A stretch of DNA of 64,000 bases, taken from assembly GCF_023109105.1 (NCBI RefSeq), contig NZ_JALDTZ010000003.1:62001-126000 (forward strand). The letters run 5' to 3'. The notes under the pieces were generated by a model. It made no database searches. It was not told the origin of the DNA and saw nothing but the letters and a program-made list of their open reading frames with translations. Position 1 is the stretch's first letter. The number at the start of each line of letters is the position of its first letter. This DNA comes from Streptococcus mitis. GTDB lineage: Bacteria > Bacillota > Bacilli > Lactobacillales > Streptococcaceae. The position numbers and the translations under genes were made by a program. Below are positions 45,157 through 54,312 of the stretch, piece by piece.

Positions 45157-46542
45157 ATGAAGAAAACGTTTTATAAAAAATTGGGTATTTCAATTATTGC
45201 GAGTACTTTATTGGCTAGCCAGTTGTCGACAGTATCTGCTTTGACTGTTATTTCTAGTACTGGTGAAGAATATGAGGTAAGTGAAACATTACAAGAGAGT
45301 CCAGGAACTAATAATTTTTCACTTCCCGATATTTCACCGACTTATGGTCAATATTATACAAATCAGTCAGAAGTCATTATTGGTAAAAATGATTTAGTTA
45401 AGGTAAAAAATACTTTACAATATCCTTATTCTACATCAGCTTATGTAGAGTCAGTATTTCGTGGTGTGGAAGATGGTGAAGATGTAACTTATCGAGGGAG
45501 TGCCAATTTTATAAAGGATAATGTCCTTATTACTGCTGCTCATAATATTTATAGACATGAGTTTGGTAAAGATGCAGAAGAACTATATGTTACTCCTGCT
45601 GCTACACCCAATAATGCTCCATTTGGTCGGATAAAAGTAAAAGAAGCTCGCTATTTAAAAGAATTTCGAAATACTGCTCCAGATGAGCTTACTACCTATG
45701 ATTTAGCAGTTTTAATTTTGGAAGAACCGATTGGTGCTCAATTAGGGACGTTAGGACTTCCGAATAATATTGAAAATCTCAAAGATATAGGAGCTACGAT
45801 TACTGGTTATCCAGCCATTAGTGAAGACGTGCAGATGTATACAGACTTTAAGAATATTCTTAAAGACACAGGGGATTTTTTATTCTACCAAATAGATACA
45901 AAGGCTGGTGCGAGCGGTTCAGCAGTGTATGATTCTACCAATAGGGTTGTCGGAGTTCATGTTTCTGGGAGTGACCCTGGACAAATGAATTATGCTGTCA
46001 AGTTAAATGAGAAAGCTCTATCTTTCATCTACTCTGTTATTCAAGGACATTCTATTGATGGATGGAAGTTTATTAGCGGTACTTGGTATTATTATAAGAA
46101 TAGTACGAAGCAAACAGGTTTGCAAAAGATAAATGATACTTGGTACTATCTAGATATTTCTGGTAAGATGCTCACAGATTGGCAAAAAATATCCGGGGAG
46201 TGGTACTATTTTGAATCTTCTGGCGCAATGGCAACAAGCTGGAAATATGTACGTGGCAAATGGTACTATTTTGATTCCTCTGGTGAAATGGCAACGGGGT
46301 GGAAATACCTCCGAGGCAAATGGTATTACTTAGATAAGAGTAATGGAGACATGAAGACTGGTTGGTACAAAGATGGCTCAACATGGTACTATCTAGATCC
46401 TTCTAATGGAGATATGAAAACCGGATGGATAAAAGTATCAGGTGAATGGTATTATCTCAAATCAAGTGGTGCTATGGTCACAGGTAGTCAGACGATTGAT
46501 GGTAAAGTTTATAACTTTGCTTCATCTGGTGAGTGGATTTAA
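45157..46542 (+). CDS. Trypsin-like serine protease with choline-binding repeats
   Basis: This 461-residue surface protein has a signal peptide (about 1-28, LLASQLSTVSA), a glutamyl-endopeptidase/V8-like domain (about 60-295) with His in ITAAHNIY, Asp in TTYDLAVL and Ser in AGASGSAVY, and a C-terminal choline-binding domain of seven to eight repeats (GEWYYFESSGAMATSW type). It would be held on choline-substituted teichoic acid and cleave host or bacterial proteins. Family enzymes prefer Glu or Asp at P1. It is followed after 17 bases by another choline-binding gene. Confidence 0.9.
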   Translation: MKKTFYKKLGISIIASTLLASQLSTVSALTVISSTGEEYEVSETLQESPGTNNFSLPDISPTYGQYYTNQSEVIIGKNDLVKVKNTLQYPYSTSAYVESVFRGVEDGEDVTYRGSANFIKDNVLITAAHNIYRHEFGKDAEELYVTPAATPNNAPFGRIKVKEARYLKEFRNTAPDELTTYDLAVLILEEPIGAQLGTLGLPNNIENLKDIGATITGYPAISEDVQMYTDFKNILKDTGDFLFYQIDTKAGASGSAVYDSTNRVVGVHVSGSDPGQMNYAVKLNEKALSFIYSVIQGHSIDGWKFISGTWYYYKNSTKQTGLQKINDTWYYLDISGKMLTDWQKISGEWYYFESSGAMATSWKYVRGKWYYFDSSGEMATGWKYLRGKWYYLDKSNGDMKTGWYKDGSTWYYLDPSNGDMKTGWIKVSGEWYYLKSSGAMVTGSQTIDGKVYNFASSGEWI

Positions 46543-46559
46543 TATCGGAGGGTATATAG

Positions 46560-47588
46560 ATGAAAATTTTGAAAAAAATAATACAAGTTGGACTAACAGT
46601 ATTTTTCTTTGGTTTGCTAGCGACAAGTACAGTATTGGCGGATGATGCTGATTCAGAAGGCTGGCAATTTGTCCAAGAAAATGGTAGAACCTACTACAAG
46701 AAGGGGGAACTCAAAGAAACCTACTGGCGAGTGATTGATGGTAAGTACTATTATTTTGATCCTTTATCTGGAGAGATGGTTGTCGGCTGGCAATATATAC
46801 CTGCTCCACACAAAGGGGTTACGATTGGTCCTTCTCCAAGACAAGAGATTGCTTTTAGACCAAATTGGTTTTACTTCGGTCAAGATGGGGTACTACAAGA
46901 ATTTGTTGGCAAGCAAGTGTTAGAAGCAAAAACTGCTACAAATACCAACAAACATCATGGGGAACAATATGATAGCCCAGCCGAAAAACGTGTTTATTAT
47001 TTTACAGATCAGAATAGCTATCACACCTTAAAAACTGGTTGGGTTTATGATGAGGGGGACTGGTATTATTTACTGAAGGATGGTGGCTTTGATTCTCGCA
47101 TCAACAGATTGACTGTTGGGGAGCTAGCACGTGGTTGGGTTAAGGATTTTCCTCTTACATATGATGAAGATAAGCTAAAAGCTGCTCCATGGTATTATCT
47201 AGATCCAACAACTGGTAGTATGCAAACTGGTTGGCAATATCTTGGTAACAAGTGGTACTACCTCCGTTCATCAGGAGCTATGGCAACTGGCTGGTATCAA
47301 GACGGCTCATCTTGGTATTATCTTGACGCTGAAAATGGTGATATGAAAACAGGTTGGGCTTATGTTTCTAACAGTTGGTACTACCTTCGTTCATCAGGTG
47401 CAATGTCTACTGGTTGGGTGAAAGATGGTTCAACTTGGTACTACCTAAATGCAAGTAATGGAGATATGAAGACAGGCTGGTTCCAAGTCAATGGTAAATG
47501 GTACTTTGCCTATGGTTCAGGTGCTCTAGCTGTTAATACCACAGTAGGTGGTTACTACGTAAACTATAATGGTGAATGGGTTAAGTAA
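46560..47588 (+). CDS. Choline-binding protein of the CbpC/CbpF/CbpJ group
   Basis: This 342-residue secreted protein has a signal peptide to about residue 27 (STVLADD), an N-terminal set of irregular choline-binding-like repeats (WQFVQENGRTYYKKGELKE, then KYYYFDPLSGEMVVGW) and about five regular C-terminal repeats ending VGGYYVNYNGEWVK. The whole protein resembles pneumococcal CbpJ/CbpF, which act in adhesion, immune evasion or autolysin control. It shares an operon with the protease upstream, a combination I do not know from pneumococcus. Confidence 0.88.
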   Translation: MKILKKIIQVGLTVFFFGLLATSTVLADDADSEGWQFVQENGRTYYKKGELKETYWRVIDGKYYYFDPLSGEMVVGWQYIPAPHKGVTIGPSPRQEIAFRPNWFYFGQDGVLQEFVGKQVLEAKTATNTNKHHGEQYDSPAEKRVYYFTDQNSYHTLKTGWVYDEGDWYYLLKDGGFDSRINRLTVGELARGWVKDFPLTYDEDKLKAAPWYYLDPTTGSMQTGWQYLGNKWYYLRSSGAMATGWYQDGSSWYYLDAENGDMKTGWAYVSNSWYYLRSSGAMSTGWVKDGSTWYYLNASNGDMKTGWFQVNGKWYFAYGSGALAVNTTVGGYYVNYNGEWVK

Positions 47589-47631
47589 TGAAGGTTAATT
47601 GTAAACTGTAGTTGATACTTAACATAGTAAA

Positions 47632-47663
47632 AGAGAGAATCAAAGTGTGATTCTCTCTTTTGT
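47632..47663 (+). terminator. Terminator of the choline-binding operon
   Basis: AGAGAGAATCA and TGATTCTCTCT form an 11-bp stem followed by TTTT. The same stem in a diverged form recurs at 53331. Confidence 0.88.
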
Positions 47664-47772
47664 AATTTAAAATGATTTTAAGAAAGTTTTTATATGTGTT
47701 TGAAAAATTGTATAATCTATGTGATGGATTAAATTTCTACAAATTTTATAGCGTCAAAAAATAACACTATCA

Positions 47773-47961
47773 TCAGATAATGTTATTTTTTTTGTTATCA
47801 TTATAAAATTGTCTAGCTATTTCTTTAACATAGTTTTCATATTTTGCTGGAATTTCTGCATTTGAAATATAGTTTTGATAATTAAAACTTTCATCAATTG
47901 GGTATTCACTATTTACTAAACTCATAAAATCAAGGATTCTTCTTTTTTCAGTATCAGAATC
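47773..47961 (-). pseudogene. ImmA/IrrE-like gene fragment
   Basis: This is the last 63 codons of the gene that is intact at 53472-53897 (SLVNSEYPIDESFNYQNY through the C-terminus), nearly identical in DNA. It ends abruptly at 47961, where the relic below begins. Confidence 0.85.
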
Positions 47962-47984
47962 TTAATTTTTTTAAGAGAGCTAAA

Positions 47985-48230
47985 GATAGGGGATCATAAT
48001 CTTGTATACTGATTCAAAATATGTTGTTGGAACATCAAGTGTTCTTGCAAGAGCAGAATGAGTTTTTTGATCTGGAACGGATTTACTACTTTACCACTTG
48101 TTGTACGAAGCTCTATTGATTTTTAATAGATTAGATAGCTCAGATTGGGAATAGTGTTTATCTATTATGTGTTCTTTAAGATGAATACTAAAAAATATAA
48201 GCTAAAACTCCTATTGCTTTATTATGCAAC
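47985..48230 (-). pseudogene. Decayed Xre-type repressor gene
   Basis: The minus strand reads EHIIDKHYSQSELSNLLKIN, then RASYNKW, a stop, and SKSVPDQKTHSALARTLDVP followed by further stops. This is a helix-turn-helix domain of a different Xre subfamily from the intact one at 53900. The remaining bases to 48376 hold only the promoter below. Confidence 0.6.
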
Positions 48231-48319
48231 AATTATGTCAAAATCTTTTTAAGATGCAAGAATAAAGCAATATTCATCTTATCTGTAATTACAATTTTGA
48301 AAAATTAACACCATTTATG

Positions 48320-48328
48320 TGATATAAT
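48320..48328 (+). promoter_or_regulatory. Promoter of the Gabija-like operon
   Basis: TGA-TATAAT extended -10, with TTGAAA 20 bases further upstream (long spacer). The leader to the ATG at 48377 is about 43 bases. Confidence 0.5.
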
Positions 48329-48376
48329 ATTAATAAATAACTATTCAAACTAATATGCGAGGTTTAGGTAGTCTGT

Positions 48377-49966
48377 ATGATATCAAGAATAATATTACAA
48401 AACTTTAAACGTTATCAGAATGTTGATTTTACTTGTAATTCTGAAGTTAATATTTTTGTTGGGGAGAACGGTGCTGGGAAATCAACTCTATTATACGGAA
48501 TTGGTTTAGTGCTGAGTGGTAGTCACAGTCAAATTGAAAGAAGTAGTTTGTCTAGTATCATTAATCAAGAAGCGATTTTAGAATTTATGGGTACAAGGGA
48601 TATAAATCAGCTCCCTGAGGTCTTCATTGAAATTTATTTTGATGAATTAAGTACTGAAATTTCCTCTAACTTCAATATTGAAGGGAAACATAACTCTCAA
48701 AAAATCAAAGCTTTTGGACTTTCATTAAAAATAATTCCTAATCAAGATTATATAGCTGAAATTACTTCTGTCTTAAATGATAGTAACTGGACAGTCTTTC
48801 CATTTGAGTTCTATAGAGTTGAATTTTTGACATTTTCAGGAAAAACCTATTCCTCTTACAATAAACCATATAAGTTTCTACATTCAATAATAAATACGAG
48901 TCTTATTGATACACAACAAGAAATTCAAAAACGTATTCATGAGGTATATTTGGATAATATATCAGCTGAGAATAGAGCAAAAGTTAATCATCAATACAGG
49001 ATAAATTCATTTAATTTTTTAAAGACTTTAAGGAAGGATGAACTGTTGAAGGAGAATGCTTCAGAATTCCAACTTCATTTTGACGAATCAGAAAATTCAT
49101 TTAGAAATTCAGTATCAGCTGTAAAAAATGGTGTAGATATAAAAAATTTAGGGCAAGGAGAAAAGGTATTATTAGGTGTTGAAAATGCATACAGTCATCT
49201 CAAGGAAACGGTTAAAATACTACTTATTGAGGAACCTGAGAATCATTTGAGCTTCCAAAACCTCCAGAAATTGGTTAGAATGCTAAGTTCAAATACAGGT
49301 GTTCAAGTTTTTATTGGAACTCATTCAAATATGATTGCTTCAAGATTGGGTGTAGACAATCTTCTTTTTTTAGATAATGGTCAGATATCTAAACTTAAAG
49401 GTTTGAAAAAAGATACTGTAAGATTTTTCAAAAAATCTACTAATCAAAATTTATTGAACTTCTCTCTAGGTAAGAAGATAATTCTTGTTGAGGGAAATGC
49501 TGAGTATATTTTAGTAGAGAAGTTTTTCGAAATACTCCACTCCAAAAAGCCTGAAGAATTTAATGTATCAATTATTTCTGTAGATGGATTAAGTTTTGAG
49601 AGGTATTTAGAAATTGCAACTAACTTTACTGATAAAAAAGTAGTAGTCATCACGGATAATGATGGTGATTACGAAAGTAAAGTACAGTCAAAATATAGTT
49701 CTTATCAACAATTCCAGAATATAAAAGTTTCTTCTGATTTAGATAATGATAATCGAACATTTGAGATATGCATTTATAATTGTAACTCGGATTTATTAGA
49801 GTCTTCAGGACTAACCAAATCTAATGATTTATTAGAATACATGCTCAGGGAAAAGGCTGAATTTGCACTGAGATTACTAGAACAAATGGAAACTGATAAT
49901 ATAAGGGAAAAATTTATTATACCCAATTATATTAAAGAGGCGATTGAATGGATAATAAAAGATTGA
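48377..49966 (+). CDS. gajA: OLD-family ATPase-TOPRIM nuclease (GajA-like)
   Basis: This 529-residue protein has an N-terminal ABC-type ATPase (Walker [15 protein letters not shown]; signature-like NLGQGEKVLLGVE; Walker B KILLIEEPENHLS; His in IGTHSNM) and a C-terminal TOPRIM domain from about 365 (Glu in ILVEGNAEY, the acidic pair in VITDNDGD). This is the layout of class 2 OLD nucleases, which are paired with a UvrD-like helicase, and of GajA in the Gabija anti-phage system. It overlaps the helicase gene by 19 bases. Confidence 0.88.
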   Translation: MISRIILQNFKRYQNVDFTCNSEVNIFVGENGAGKSTLLYGIGLVLSGSHSQIERSSLSSIINQEAILEFMGTRDINQLPEVFIEIYFDELSTEISSNFNIEGKHNSQKIKAFGLSLKIIPNQDYIAEITSVLNDSNWTVFPFEFYRVEFLTFSGKTYSSYNKPYKFLHSIINTSLIDTQQEIQKRIHEVYLDNISAENRAKVNHQYRINSFNFLKTLRKDELLKENASEFQLHFDESENSFRNSVSAVKNGVDIKNLGQGEKVLLGVENAYSHLKETVKILLIEEPENHLSFQNLQKLVRMLSSNTGVQVFIGTHSNMIASRLGVDNLLFLDNGQISKLKGLKKDTVRFFKKSTNQNLLNFSLGKKIILVEGNAEYILVEKFFEILHSKKPEEFNVSIISVDGLSFERYLEIATNFTDKKVVVITDNDGDYESKVQSKYSSYQQFQNIKVSSDLDNDNRTFEICIYNCNSDLLESSGLTKSNDLLEYMLREKAEFALRLLEQMETDNIREKFIIPNYIKEAIEWIIKD

Positions 49967-50994
49967 TTCATGCTGTTGCTGGAAGTGGCAAAACAACTAA
50001 AATAATTGAAAGTATTGATCCTCAAAAAAGAAATCTTATCCTTACGTATACAGAGATGAACCAGAATACAATCAGAGCAAAGTTGATTGAAAAATTTGGC
50101 TACATTCCTGAGTCTACTTTTATTTTTGGTGTTTTTGAGTTTCTATATAGTTTTTGCTTAGTGCCATATTTAGGGAAACGACCAAAAGGAATAAATTTTG
50201 ATTATAAAACTCAAGGAAAATTTGATAAGACTGCTATAGATAATACTGGAAGAATTGTTCAGAATCAACTTTCTAAATCTCTATTAAGGGGTTCATTAAT
50301 CTATAAGAGGAAAGAAATTAGATTTGATAATTCATATTTGGATAGAATTGATAAATTTTTTGATTGTATTTATGTAGATGAGTGTCAGGATTTTGAGTCA
50401 GATGATTTTGATTGGCTTTTAAGTTTAAGTAATCTTAATGCAGAAGTATTTTTATTTGGAGATTTTTATCAAAAAACCTTTAGTACTTCAAGGAGAGGTA
50501 ATAAAGGAAAAGGGATCCATTCGAGTTTTGAGAATTGGTTAAAAGTTATTTCTGATTCAGGATATGAAATTGATTTATCGAGTTTGTCAAAAAGTTATCG
50601 TTGTCCCAAAATAGTTTGTGACTTTATTGTTGATAATTTAGCTATTGAAATTTTATCACAGCGAGAAGAAAAGCTTTCTTCCCAAATTACTCTTATCGAT
50701 TCACAGAAAAAAATAGAATCAATAATGACAGATGACAATATCATGAAACTTTTTTATCAAAAATCTTATGATTATGAATGCAAGAGTCAGAATTGGGGGG
50801 ATAGTAAAGGTTCTGAATATGACAATGTTTGTGTAGTACTAAATCCAACATCATACAAATTATTCGCAGCTGATCGCTTGAATGAACTTCCTTCACAAAC
50901 CAAAAGTAAATTTTATGTTGCGTGTACTCGTACGAGAGGGAATCTCTATTTTGTAAATCAAAAAGATATCATAGATTATAAGAAGATAAAGTAA
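49948..50994 (+). CDS. gajB: UvrD/Rep-type helicase (GajB-like)
   Basis: This 348-residue superfamily 1A protein has motif I AVAGSGKTTK, motif II YVDECQDF, motif IV-like LSKSYRCP, motif V GSEYDNVCVV and motif VI YVACTRTRGNLYF. It is shorter than many GajB proteins (about 500), lacking most of the 1B/2B insertions. The ATG lies inside gajA, so the pair is translationally coupled. GajB is thought to sense DNA ends or nucleotide depletion and to license GajA. Confidence 0.88.
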   Translation: MDNKRLIHAVAGSGKTTKIIESIDPQKRNLILTYTEMNQNTIRAKLIEKFGYIPESTFIFGVFEFLYSFCLVPYLGKRPKGINFDYKTQGKFDKTAIDNTGRIVQNQLSKSLLRGSLIYKRKEIRFDNSYLDRIDKFFDCIYVDECQDFESDDFDWLLSLSNLNAEVFLFGDFYQKTFSTSRRGNKGKGIHSSFENWLKVISDSGYEIDLSSLSKSYRCPKIVCDFIVDNLAIEILSQREEKLSSQITLIDSQKKIESIMTDDNIMKLFYQKSYDYECKSQNWGDSKGSEYDNVCVVLNPTSYKLFAADRLNELPSQTKSKFYVACTRTRGNLYFVNQKDIIDYKKIK

Positions 50995-51004
50995 AAGAAA
51001 TATT

Positions 51005-53323
51005 ATGACAGAACAGTTTTTAAACATACCATTTGTAAGTTATTTTTTAACTACAAATAATCATGATAATCCAAATTTTATTGAGAGAGACACATTCTCC
51101 TATCGTTTTAATAGGAACATTGTGACTCATACTCAATCAAGGTATTTAGTTGCTCATATACCTAAAAGTTTTGAAGAGTTAGTTCTTCCTTGGCCTCTAT
51201 CCTCATTTGTTGAAGAACCAAATTATATTACGGAATACATAAACATAGAGCTGTTAATTAAGAATACAGAGGGTATTATAGATTTAATTAAACAAACTCC
51301 TTTAGGCTGCGTTTTCATTCCTGAAGAATTAAAAGATCATCCTATTATTGAACAAATACAAGAAACAACACTACCTGTGATTTTTTTAACAGATGGAGTA
51401 GATATTCCTTTCAGCAAACTACAATTGATTGTTGAAAAAAATAGCATTAATGCTAGTCAGATATTAGATAATAAAGTTACAATCTCTGATAAAACAAAAA
51501 TTGAGCCGATTAGCATACCTCATAAGCACTTTTTGCGACCTTTAGAGATTGCAATCAATCGTAATAGAGGTTTGTACCTATCTATATTTGAAAATAGGCA
51601 GGAACCAAAACCATTTGATAACCCAACAACAGAAGGAAAACTAGTGGCAGAGGAACAAGCGATAAGTGATTTGAAATATTATTTAAAGCTCCTAATTGCA
51701 GAAAAGTATATCATATATCTTGCAAAACATGAAAAAGGAATTGATTCTTTGATTGAAATTATAAGGAAATGGGATGATTCAATAGATACTGCAGATTTAG
51801 ACTTGGATATTCTTGAAAAATATTTTTTGAATCTATCGGATTATTTTTTTGAAAAATTTGACGAAATAGTTTATCGTACAGATATGGTATTTGTGTTGCC
51901 GATGGTAAATAAAACAAGTGTTGATTTACTAAATAGAGAGTTTCAGTTACGACTATCTAAACCTGTTCTTAGGCAGATATATGATTTTTCAGGATATTAT
52001 GGAATAGGGGGCGGCAAAGATTTCGAAACGATGCTGAGAATCATTTCTGATAGAGCATCAGAAAACTCAATTTTAGATTCTTTATCCCTTAATTTTACAC
52101 TAGATACAAAATCTCCGTATGTGCGTTTACCTAACTTACCTTCGCAAGACCTAACAGTTTGGTATTCCCATATGTTTAAAAATACAATGAAGAATGCCAA
52201 TTTATCAGAAATTGAAAAATTTAATAATAATTTCCATAAAATATCTGAGAAGTTAAAGTTATCATTAGATGATGAGTTTATTGATATACTTGTCAAATAT
52301 GGGAAGCATATAAAATTCATTACAGATGCACCAATTGAATGGGTTAAATATAAAGATACTCCTCTGGGCTTAATAAAATCAATCAGCAGATTGCCAATTA
52401 TTCCTGGTAATACGCTAGTAAACTCAGCAAAGCATAATTTACTAACAAAAATTCCAAAAGCTACTGTATCATTTTTAATTATTAATGCACTTAACCCTAA
52501 TGATACATTATATAAAAATGGAAAAAAATTGGGAGAGCTACTAAAAGAGTATTTTCCTAAACATTGTGTTAATTACTATGAAGTTAAAAATAAAACTGAT
52601 TTTATTCGTACGATGAATGAAAACCCTTCAACTTTTTTTATTTACTATGGACATGGTAGTATGCCTGAAGTGAGTAGAAATCAACCAGATCAGATTGGTA
52701 AACTTCATATTGGCGATGATGAAATTGATATGATTGAGTTAGAAAATAATATAAAAGTTGTACCTGCTGTCACAATATTGGGAGCATGTCAGACTCAGGT
52801 ATTGGATGCTCACTATTTAAATATTGGAAATATGTTTCTCGGGTTAGGAAGTCAATCAGTATTGGCAACATATTTCCCAGTTGATGGTTTCTATACATTT
52901 AGTTTAATAGAGTCTATTTTTAGACATTTAAAAAATTTTTTAAGCAATCAAGCGCCAGAGTATATAAAGAACTGGTCTGATATTATTTTACAAGCTCGAC
53001 GAACTCATTATATCATTGAACCAGTTAATACAATTATTGAATATTTAGATAAAAAGGGAGATAAAACTAGAGTAAACTCAGAAAGTTTGTCACAATATGT
53101 TATGAAATATTGTATAGAATCAAGCTGTAATGCTAACACCTCATATATTTCTGTGATGGAACAAAGTGTCATATATAGAGATAAAGCTTATAAAGAATAT
53201 TTTAAAAACTATCCAGAATCGACTAGAATGTTAATTGATTATATTTTTAAACATAACTATGTCTTTCCAGAGAGTATAATATTTACATCTCTTGGTTCTC
53301 CAGAAAAAATCAAATTTGTATAG
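51005..53323 (+). CDS. CHAT-domain caspase-like protease, third gene of the operon
   Basis: This 772-residue protein has a C-terminal CHAT peptidase signature: the catalytic His in FFIYYGHGSM (about residue 548) and Cys in ILGACQTQV (about residue 595), followed by GLGSQSVLATYFPV. The first 480 residues are unfamiliar and mostly helical with beta segments. It begins ten bases after gajB and ends just before a terminator, so the three genes form one unit. CHAT proteases in other defence systems act as effectors that cleave host or partner proteins; that role here is inference. Confidence 0.82.
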   Translation: MTEQFLNIPFVSYFLTTNNHDNPNFIERDTFSYRFNRNIVTHTQSRYLVAHIPKSFEELVLPWPLSSFVEEPNYITEYINIELLIKNTEGIIDLIKQTPLGCVFIPEELKDHPIIEQIQETTLPVIFLTDGVDIPFSKLQLIVEKNSINASQILDNKVTISDKTKIEPISIPHKHFLRPLEIAINRNRGLYLSIFENRQEPKPFDNPTTEGKLVAEEQAISDLKYYLKLLIAEKYIIYLAKHEKGIDSLIEIIRKWDDSIDTADLDLDILEKYFLNLSDYFFEKFDEIVYRTDMVFVLPMVNKTSVDLLNREFQLRLSKPVLRQIYDFSGYYGIGGGKDFETMLRIISDRASENSILDSLSLNFTLDTKSPYVRLPNLPSQDLTVWYSHMFKNTMKNANLSEIEKFNNNFHKISEKLKLSLDDEFIDILVKYGKHIKFITDAPIEWVKYKDTPLGLIKSISRLPIIPGNTLVNSAKHNLLTKIPKATVSFLIINALNPNDTLYKNGKKLGELLKEYFPKHCVNYYEVKNKTDFIRTMNENPSTFFIYYGHGSMPEVSRNQPDQIGKLHIGDDEIDMIELENNIKVVPAVTILGACQTQVLDAHYLNIGNMFLGLGSQSVLATYFPVDGFYTFSLIESIFRHLKNFLSNQAPEYIKNWSDIILQARRTHYIIEPVNTIIEYLDKKGDKTRVNSESLSQYVMKYCIESSCNANTSYISVMEQSVIYRDKAYKEYFKNYPESTRMLIDYIFKHNYVFPESIIFTSLGSPEKIKFV

Positions 53324-53330
53324 AGTTTTA

Positions 53331-53361
53331 AGATAGAATCAGAGTGTGATTCTATCTTTTG
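53331..53361 (+). terminator. Terminator of the Gabija-like operon
   Basis: AGATAGAATCA and TGATTCTATCT form an 11-bp stem with a TTTT tail, starting eight bases after the CHAT stop codon. Confidence 0.88.
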
Positions 53362-53660
53362 TAATTACAAATAAATTCAAGGGCGTTTTTATATGTGTTT
53401 GAAAAATTGTATAATCTATGTGATGGATTAAATTTCTACAAATTTTATAGAGTCAAAAAATAACACTATCATCAGATAATGTTATTTTTTTTGTTATCAT
53501 TATAAAATTGTCTAGCTATTTCTTTAACATAGTTTTCATATTTTGCTGGAATTTCTGCGTTCGAAATATAGTTTTGATAATTAAAACTTTCATCAATTGG
53601 GTATTCACTATTTACTAGACTCATAAAATCAAGGATTCTTCTTTTTTCAGTGTCAGATTC
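53331..53660. repeat. Long direct repeat, copy 2
   Basis: Partner of 47632-47961. It includes the terminator and the 3' half of the intact ImmA-type gene. Confidence 0.9.
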
Positions 53661-53897
53661 AATATGATTTTTAAAAGTATCGATCTGAGATAAAGAGTTG
53701 TTACAATCATCATTAATGAGATGGTGTTTTTCGTGAAGAAGTATATTTATTTTTTCAATATCTGTTGTATCGGAACTAAGGAAAATAAAGTGTTTGTTAT
53801 TTGCAAGTACATATCTCCCCTTACAGGATAAGTTGTCAAGAATGACAACTTGGCAGTTTAATTGCTCAATCTCTTTTATAACTTTATTTAGATTCAT
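53472..53897 (-). CDS. immA: ImmA/IrrE-type putative metallopeptidase
   Basis: This 141-residue protein has HEKHH (in NILLHEKHHLIND), the zinc-peptidase HExxH motif of the ImmA/IrrE family. In ICEBs1 ImmA cleaves the repressor ImmR and so induces the element. It lies two bases downstream of the Xre gene in the same orientation, as immR-immA do. Its 3' end is duplicated at 47773-47961. Confidence 0.85.
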   Translation of the reverse strand: MNLNKVIKEIEQLNCQVVILDNLSCKGRYVLANNKHFIFLSSDTTDIEKINILLHEKHHLINDDCNNSLSQIDTFKNHIESDTEKRRILDFMSLVNSEYPIDESFNYQNYISNAEIPAKYENYVKEIARQFYNDNKKNNII

Positions 53898-53899
53898 AC

Positions 53900-54232
53900 T
53901 TATTTTTTATTTGCGAAGTAATCTTTCAGATAATTTTTGATGATTTCTCGGTCGTCATCTGTGATAGGCGTACCATCGAAAGCGACTGAATTATCAATAG
54001 CAGTATCTAAATCAATATCCGAATCAGGTTCAGGAAAATCAGTTTTCCCTAAAAGGTAGTCAGTTGAAACGTTGAAAAAAACAGATAATTTTTCTAAAGT
54101 TTCGTACTTAGGTTTACGTCTACCTTGTTCATATAGGGCGATATTTTGTTGGCTTGAATTTATAGACTGTGCCAATTCTTTTTGAGTAACTTTAGCTTTT
54201 TGCCGAAGTTCCTTTAGTCTGTTAGAAAACAT
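53900..54232 (-). CDS. Xre-family repressor (ImmR-like) of the ICE
   Basis: This 110-residue protein has an N-terminal helix-turn-helix (VTQKELAQSINSSQQNIALY) and an acidic linker (EPDSDIDLDTAID) before a C-terminal helix, a typical ImmR layout. I start at ATG 54232 (MFSNRLKEL, GGAGAG upstream), since the codons before it are not family-like. It is divergent from the ICE transfer genes and faces the operator at 54295-54312. Confidence 0.9.
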   Translation of the reverse strand: MFSNRLKELRQKAKVTQKELAQSINSSQQNIALYEQGRRKPKYETLEKLSVFFNVSTDYLLGKTDFPEPDSDIDLDTAIDNSVAFDGTPITDDDREIIKNYLKDYFANKK

Positions 54233-54260
54233 AATTTCTCTCCAAATAATTAAAAAACTA

Positions 54261-54312
54261 TTGACTTGTAACAACAAATGTAGTATTATATTCTTAACAA
54301 CAAAAGTTGTTA
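54261..54312 (+). promoter_or_regulatory. ICE rightward promoter with Xre operators
   Basis: TTGACT (54261-54266), a 17-base spacer and TATTAT (54284-54289). TAACAACAA occurs in the spacer (54269-54277), and the dyad TAACAAC-AAAA-GTTGTTA (54295-54312) lies at the transcription start. A repressor bound there would silence all rightward ICE transcription. Confidence 0.75.

Larger units (their letters stand above)
47632..47961. repeat. Long direct repeat, copy 1
   Basis: This copy aligns base for base with 53331-53660 at a constant offset of 5699. The central 276 bp (47686-47961) differ at only about seven positions; the terminator part is more diverged. It contains the 3' end of an ImmA-type gene. 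Confidence 0.9.

Noticed and set aside
46442-46645. Overlapping ORF at the protease-Cbp junction
   Set aside because: It is a shifted frame of the choline-binding repeats and of the next signal peptide.
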